64,000 nucleotides of DNA from Annona cherimola. Taxonomy: Eukaryota > Streptophyta > Magnoliopsida > Magnoliales > Annonaceae. Under the pieces are notes generated by a model. It worked only from the letters and a program-made list of their open reading frames with translations. It did not search any database and was not told where the DNA came from. The DNA is taken from the NCBI GenBank assembly GCA_030490835.1, contig CM059972.1:86723137-86787136 (forward strand). Reading direction: 5' to 3'. Shown in pieces: positions 59,229-64,000 of the stretch (position 1 is the first letter of the stretch; each line of letters opens with the position of its first letter). The translations under genes and the position numbers were made by a program.

Positions 59229-60100
59229 GGAATGGATGGCTATGGAGGAGTGGATGCGTTACAGACAGCTCCCACGTTGTTTGAGGAAATGTGTGAGAAG
59301 GTTTATCGACTACCTGTACTCGACCTCATTCAACAGATGCCGCTCTTTGACAAGGTGGACAAGCGGACGCTCGATGCTATAGGCATGCGGCTAAGATTGG
59401 CGGTGTGGACGTGAGTCATGTGCCCAGTGCGGGAGGGGGACCCGCTCAACGAAATGACCTCGATCGTCCATCGCTACCTCGACTTCTACACCATCAACGG
59501 CGACCGGATTGGGTTCTTTAACACCAGCGGCATTGGGCCAAGAGAGTTTTGTGAGGAGGTGCTGCTGAGGAGGGTATTCGACTCGCATCCATGCATCCTC
59601 TTCGCGTTCTCCACCCGCATCTTCAGGGCTCTCACCGACATGGAGGCCTTCACACTCGGCGCCAGGGACCCACGGTTCGTTGCGTCACAATTACAGAAGC
59701 TACACAGCAGAGAGTTGCGCCACAAGTTCCGCTTTCACTTGCATCAATGGTGCGCGTGCTGCATCCAGACGGCCTGGTGCCAGCACAAGCGAGCGAAACA
59801 GGGGCGCCGGGAGCTAGCTTAGTTGCGGGCGGGGGAGCGCGGGTAAGCCGTGCGGACTTACGGGCATGGCTTTTTGGTGCATGCAATGTAGCTGGGTGTG
59901 CTACAAGTTGCTCGGCGCCAATTCAAGAAGAAGATGTTGTTTGCTCAGCTGAGGGCAGAGGAGGCTAGTACACATAGGGTACATGAAGATAAACCGGACC
60001 AGATGGACGATAGACCAAATAGGCTGAAGAAGCTAGATGAACCTTATTTCAGTCTTGATGATGATCACACGTGTGGGTCTCTTGGAAATGGACGATGAAG
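59229..60100 (+). pseudogene. Cyclic-nucleotide-gated channel (CNGC), C-terminal part, broken
   Basis: Plant CNGCs are plasma-membrane calcium/potassium channels with a cytosolic cyclic-nucleotide-binding domain and an overlapping calmodulin site. Here EEWMRYRQLPRCLRKCVRRF (C-linker, near 59240-59310) is followed, after a frameshift and a loss of about 35 residues, by LIQQMPLFDKVDKRTLDAI. Then, after a stop at 59412, come REGDPLNEM, the phosphate-binding-loop region (normally PGDFCGEE, here PREFCEEVLL), DMEAFTLGARD, LQKLHSRELRHKFRFHLHQW and an IQ-like CCIQTAWCQHKRAKQGRRE. A further frame shows LKKLDEPYFSLDDD (60024-60060), like the family's LQKP.EPDF tail. Membrane segments are absent. The damage makes it a pseudogene. 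Confidence 0.85.
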
Positions 60101-60506
60101 ATTCGAAGGTTGGAACTCAGCACTGTATCATAGATAGTTTGTGTAATAGCCATGGATCGAAGCCACTGATGGCATTGCACAAGTCCGTCATGTTGCTCGA
60201 TCCAAGCCACACATCCTTCGCACCCGCTTCGTCCATAGAAAATACCAAAAAACACCAGTAACTTATGGAAATTATAGAAAACGATCAAATGTTATCTAAG
60301 GTTATTTTTACATATGTTTGAAGCAAGGAGGGAGACGACGGGGAAGAAGCAATCTCTGTGACGCGAATGGCATGGATTTGTTTTGCCGGTGAGAAGGGCG
60401 ACAGGAGGAGGGGGACGACGAGGAATAAGCCTAGGAGAGTGAGAAGAGAGGAGATTGAGGAAGTCGTGAGAGGAGAGGTGAATCGTACTGAGGAGAGAGG
60501 GAGGCG
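60101..60506. other. Non-coding 3' flank of the CNGC pseudogene
   Basis: Purine-rich from 60330 to 60510 (GAGGAGGGGGACGACGAGG and similar). No gene is recognised; the short frame at 60358-60555 consists mainly of arginine and glutamate from the skew. Confidence 0.4.
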
Positions 60507-61043
60507 CTTGACAGCAGGGGTGTTAACGGATCGGATTAAACGGGTTAAAGTCTAATCCTAATCCTAACCCATTTAATATATCTCAATCCTAATCCGTTTA
60601 TTAACCCATTTAAAAAACTTCAACCCTAATCCATTTACAACCCATTTAATAAACGGGTTAACGGGTTGTGTTTGTTACTAATTTTCATGCTAAAAATCTT
60701 CAATAAAGTCTGTAAATTTAAATAAATTAAATAATTCGAAGCTAACATACCTGAATTTAATTTATTTTGACTTGAAAACATCAGTGTCAATCTCAAGTCA
60801 TCTCTTTAATGTTAATTCCTATTATGAATATTATATATATTATAATATATTATATTAAATGAGTTATACGGGTTGGACGGGTTGCGAAGCCTCAACCCTA
60901 ATCCGTTTATTTAATTAAATTGTTGAACGGGTTGGCGGATCATAACCCATTTATTCAAAAATTCCAACCCAAATTTATTTATTAACGGGTTGAACGAGCG
61001 GGTTAACGGGTTGACCATGACCATTAACACCCCGACTCGACTG
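60507..61043. mobile_element. hAT-type non-autonomous element, copy 3
   Basis: Element 60515-61035 is very similar to the copy at 20745 over its whole length; for example AAATAATTCGAAGCTAACAT is in both. Its first base has changed (CAGGGGTG) and its last bases read CCCCGA instead of CCCCTA. Flanks CTTGACAG and CTCGACTG agree at six of eight positions, a decayed target duplication. Confidence 0.88.
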
Positions 61044-61091
61044 GGATGCAATTGCAAAATTTTCAGAGATTGATTGATGCTGCTAGCGCTA

Positions 61092-61488
61092 CTTTTTCAA
61101 CGAGTATGATTATATGCATCAAGTTACGCTACAATAAAACATTTATTTATTTTCATAATTAGTTATATTTTTAATTTTTTTCTTGATGTTTTCCTAAATG
61201 TATTTAATCTATACACCAAGTTTTGTCATTTTACAATACTTTTACATTTTTATTTTTTATTTTAAAAAATTAAGTTTTTTAAGAGATGAGAAATGACTTA
61301 AAATGCCCCTTGAAATTGATATTTTTAAAAAATAAAAATTAAATATATAAAAGCATTGTAAAATGTCAAAACTTGATATATGTATTAAATATGTTTAGGA
61401 AAATATATTTATGAAGAAAAAATAAAAATAAATGTTGTATTTGAGCTTAAAATATATCATGATATAAATAACCACGCTCCTTTTTCAA
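61092..61488. mobile_element. Mutator-like fold-back MITE, copy 2, perfect 9-bp duplication
   Basis: Element 61101-61479 is flanked by CTTTTTCAA on both sides (61092-61100 and 61480-61488). It begins CGAGTATGATTATATGCATC and shares TTATTTATTTT-ATAATTAGTTATATTTTT and the AAATGACTTAAAATGC centre with the copy at 37141. There is no coding capacity. Confidence 0.92.
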
Positions 61489-63530
61489 AGCCCATGCAAT
61501 TGTAGATGTTCATCTGAGCCGATCGAATGGTCATTTTAGTGGATTGAAAACAACCCCTAATAACGATGAGTCCCAAATGATCATGATTCATGTGTGATTA
61601 GATACAACTAGAACGGAAAAAAGTAATAGTAAAAAATGTAAGTGAATAACATTATATGTGACTAGAAAACGTTATATACGAATAAATGAAGTTACACTGG
61701 AAGAGAACCAATTATGCGTAGACGACTGTACCATAATTCGGGTACAGTCTACTGCAAAATGAGTTCCACACATATTAAAATGTAATATACTTTATAAAAT
61801 CATTTATATATATATAAATTATACTCTAAATGGTTTTAGATGTTAAAAATATTACTTTAAACTTGATTTTTAAGTTAAACTATTTTATTTTATTAATTTT
61901 GTATCATTTTAAGATGGGACACATATGCAAGTTAGATTTAAATAAAAATTGGTATACTAATAAAGTGAATAATTCTAAATACAATGAGTGGAGTAGATTT
62001 CCAATTCATGAACAAGTAGGCCCTACAGTGAATTACAATGCAGTCTGAATGCACTTGAATAAATTTCATACATATATAACGTTATATGCAAACAGATAAT
62101 GTTTTGCATGAATAAATAACATTATATCTGAATAAATAAAGTTACTGACAGCTAAGTAAGGTTAAGCACAGTAGGATGAGACTATGATTAACCATTAAAC
62201 CTACTTGCATATATTCGATTGCCGGTAAGAAGTGATATATGAATTCATGCCTTTACCATGCTAATTATTAGTGTAAAAATGAAATATTATATCAAAATTC
62301 ATTATAATACAAAGTTAAATGTTATCTTGTTAGCCCACGTTAACAAATTCATTTGTTAACCTAGGCCAATATATACACATATTCGAAACTAGTAAAATTT
62401 AACTCACAAATTACATATCAATAATTTTATATAAAAAAAAAAGTTTAGACTTAATAATATAGTTCTTTTATTCTTTTATTTTATAACTCAACTCAAGTAC
62501 AAATTTTTCAGTCATTTAATCAAGAGGCTCAAATCTAACAATATGTTGTTGCTTGTTGCTGCGAGATGTAAAACTATCCTCGTTAGGATTCGAAGCCAGA
62601 TCTTCCGGCAAAAAGGTGGATCCTCGCTGGTCGCATGCTAGCAATAAAATAGAATTAGATATGATTAAATAGAATTAGATGTGATTAAATATTACGAATA
62701 AATAAATAACCCTAATAATAACATCTAACTTCTCTTTCAAATATTTTATGCCCTAAATGTTATTTGCATGTGACATAATTATAATAAGTTAATAAATTAT
62801 TTTGGATAATCAGTGATAACTAACTTACTAAAATTAGAAGATAAATCTAATTAAAGACAGTTTAAACTAATTAGAAGCATTTAAATGCAATTAAATTCGA
62901 CAAAAGAGAGCAAAATTTGGGGGGAACAATTTCAAGCTCAGATATGGTCCACTTACAAAAAAGTAAAAAAAATTTAAAAATTTTGTAAATTAGAAAATTA
63001 ATAGAATTGATAAGTAATTTTCACCTATACATAAAATGAAAAATATTTGAAGGTTTTTAAATATAATTTCTTTAAAGATATTTATTTATTTTTCTTAACT
63101 TAAATTAACAATTTTATAAATATTATTTTTATCTCTTAAATTCTATTTATTTCTTTATAAAATATTAATTATGGGATTCAAAGATTGAAATATTAATGAA
63201 ATTTAGATTGAAATGATGTAAAATGTATAAATTTTTATTCGAATGAAAATATTTTTAGTATAATTTTAATAATTGATACAATTACATTATATTATAAATA
63301 ATTAATATGGAATTCAAAGGTTGGCATATTAATGAAATTTAGATTGAAATTATGCAAAATGTGAAAATTTTATTTATTTTTTATTACTATGTTATATCCT
63401 ATTGTACTTTAACCTTGATATATTTTAAAATTTTATTTTTCTTTATATTTTTAACATTCAACGCAAATCAAAATATAATCTTATGTTAATTTTTACAATA
63501 GAAATTCGGTTAATCAAAAAACTATTAAAG
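61489..63530. other. AT-rich non-coding stretch
   Basis: No gene is recognised. AATAACATTATATG words repeat at about 61650-61690 and 62080-62145. A tRNA-like GTTAGGATTCGAAGCC with nearby GCTGGTCGCATGCTAGC (62584-62643) might be a decayed SINE. The 72-codon frame at 61830-62048 matches nothing known. Confidence 0.4.
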
Positions 63531-63812
63531 TAATTTGGGAAATGATATTTGAATAAAAAAAATTTATATAAAAGTTTTCAAAATAGTGTAAAATGATGAG
63601 ATATAGCGTAAGTAGTGACGAAGTGTGAAGAGAATAAAGTTAAAATAAATAAGTTAGTTGTATGGGTAATTAGGAAAAATGATTGAAAAGTATAATGGTT
63701 GTGTAGGAAGATGTAAAAAAATAATTTAATAAATATAGTACTTATAGAGTGTAAAAAATTTTAGATTAAAATGTTTTAGTGTGAAAAGTTTTGGTTTTAT
63801 CTGAACACACTC
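63531..63812 (+). mobile_element. Harbinger-like MITE (copy G), diverged
   Basis: It begins TAATTTGGGAAATGATATTTG and ends TCTGAACACACTCAAA. The inner AATGATGAGATATAGCGTAA and GAAGAGAATAAAGTTAAAAT follow the family. The terminal repeats are damaged and no duplication was resolved. Confidence 0.65.
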
Positions 63813-64000
63813 AAATTGAACAACTTGATAATTTGATTTATAAAATTAAGTCTCTATAATTTCATTCCATTTTAATAAAACATAAAAGTGGAAAATCAAG
63901 TGAAATGCTCTTTAAAATATATAAATCGAAAAAAATGAAAATAGCTTAAATACAAACTATTTTTTCAACATGTGAAATATACAGCAAAAGTAATGTGTGG
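63813..64000. other. AT-rich non-coding window end
   Basis: Nothing is recognised before the window ends. Confidence 0.4.

Noticed and set aside
59486..59886. Minus-strand and alternative plus-strand frames over the CNGC remnant
   Set aside because: They are shadows; the channel-like motifs are only in the plus-strand frames described.

Overview
This is nuclear DNA of a flowering plant. The signs are plant gene families (an XBAT35-like RING ligase, a SnRK1 beta subunit, CBP60, a cyclic-nucleotide-gated channel), a plastid psbB fragment, and dense Copia, TRIM, hAT, Mutator-like and Harbinger-like MITE sequence in an AT-rich background. The species cannot be told from the sequence. No intact, complete protein-coding gene is visible. 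The window is a gene-poor, transposon-rich interval whose recognisable host coding sequence is all in fragments. All coordinates and boundaries were read by eye.

Layout. 1-6300: remnants of Gypsy-type elements (two purine-rich 3' ends and one LTR start), a field of GTCGAC-centred short repeats, and six visually identical 313-bp tandem copies. 6900-10260: a Mutator-like MITE, a decayed XBAT35-like RING pseudogene and two spliceable exons of a UBA-domain protein, both on the minus strand. 10436-16446: a complete but decayed Copia element with a CATCT target duplication; its 5' LTR has been invaded by a plastid psbB fragment plus a MITE. 16850-20640: a non-coding long-LTR-like repeat. 20700-25640: two hAT-type non-autonomous elements with perfect 8-bp target duplications, and three Harbinger-like MITEs. 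25900-36400: a possible 5' untranslated exon, a long non-coding stretch, a 609-bp TRIM, a 268-bp tandem duplication and the terminal exon of a SnRK1 beta subunit. 36400-40000: a second TRIM copy, a Mutator-like MITE with a perfect 9-bp duplication, and a hAT-like element carrying an F-box/kelch fragment. 40584-42393: a 1.8-kb LTR element with no recognisable proteins (TGCCC duplication). 43628-57145: a second decayed Copia element with an iMet primer site. Its leader holds a hAT MITE; its 3' LTR holds a 7.4-kb TG...CA insertion, which itself holds a hAT-like element carrying broken CBP60 exons. 57900-61480: a tRNA-type SINE, a CNGC pseudogene, a hAT MITE and a Mutator-like MITE. 61480-64000: AT-rich sequence with one more Harbinger-like MITE.

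How the parts relate. The nesting gives a relative order of events, for example tandem repeat, then Copia 2, then the 7.4-kb insertion, then the CBP60-carrying element. Two separate elements with hAT-like ends each enclose fragments of an unrelated host gene, introns included. That points to DNA-level gene capture as a recurring activity in this genome, and it is the most interesting theme of the window. No autonomous transposase gene was found, so all the DNA elements here would depend on enzymes supplied from elsewhere.
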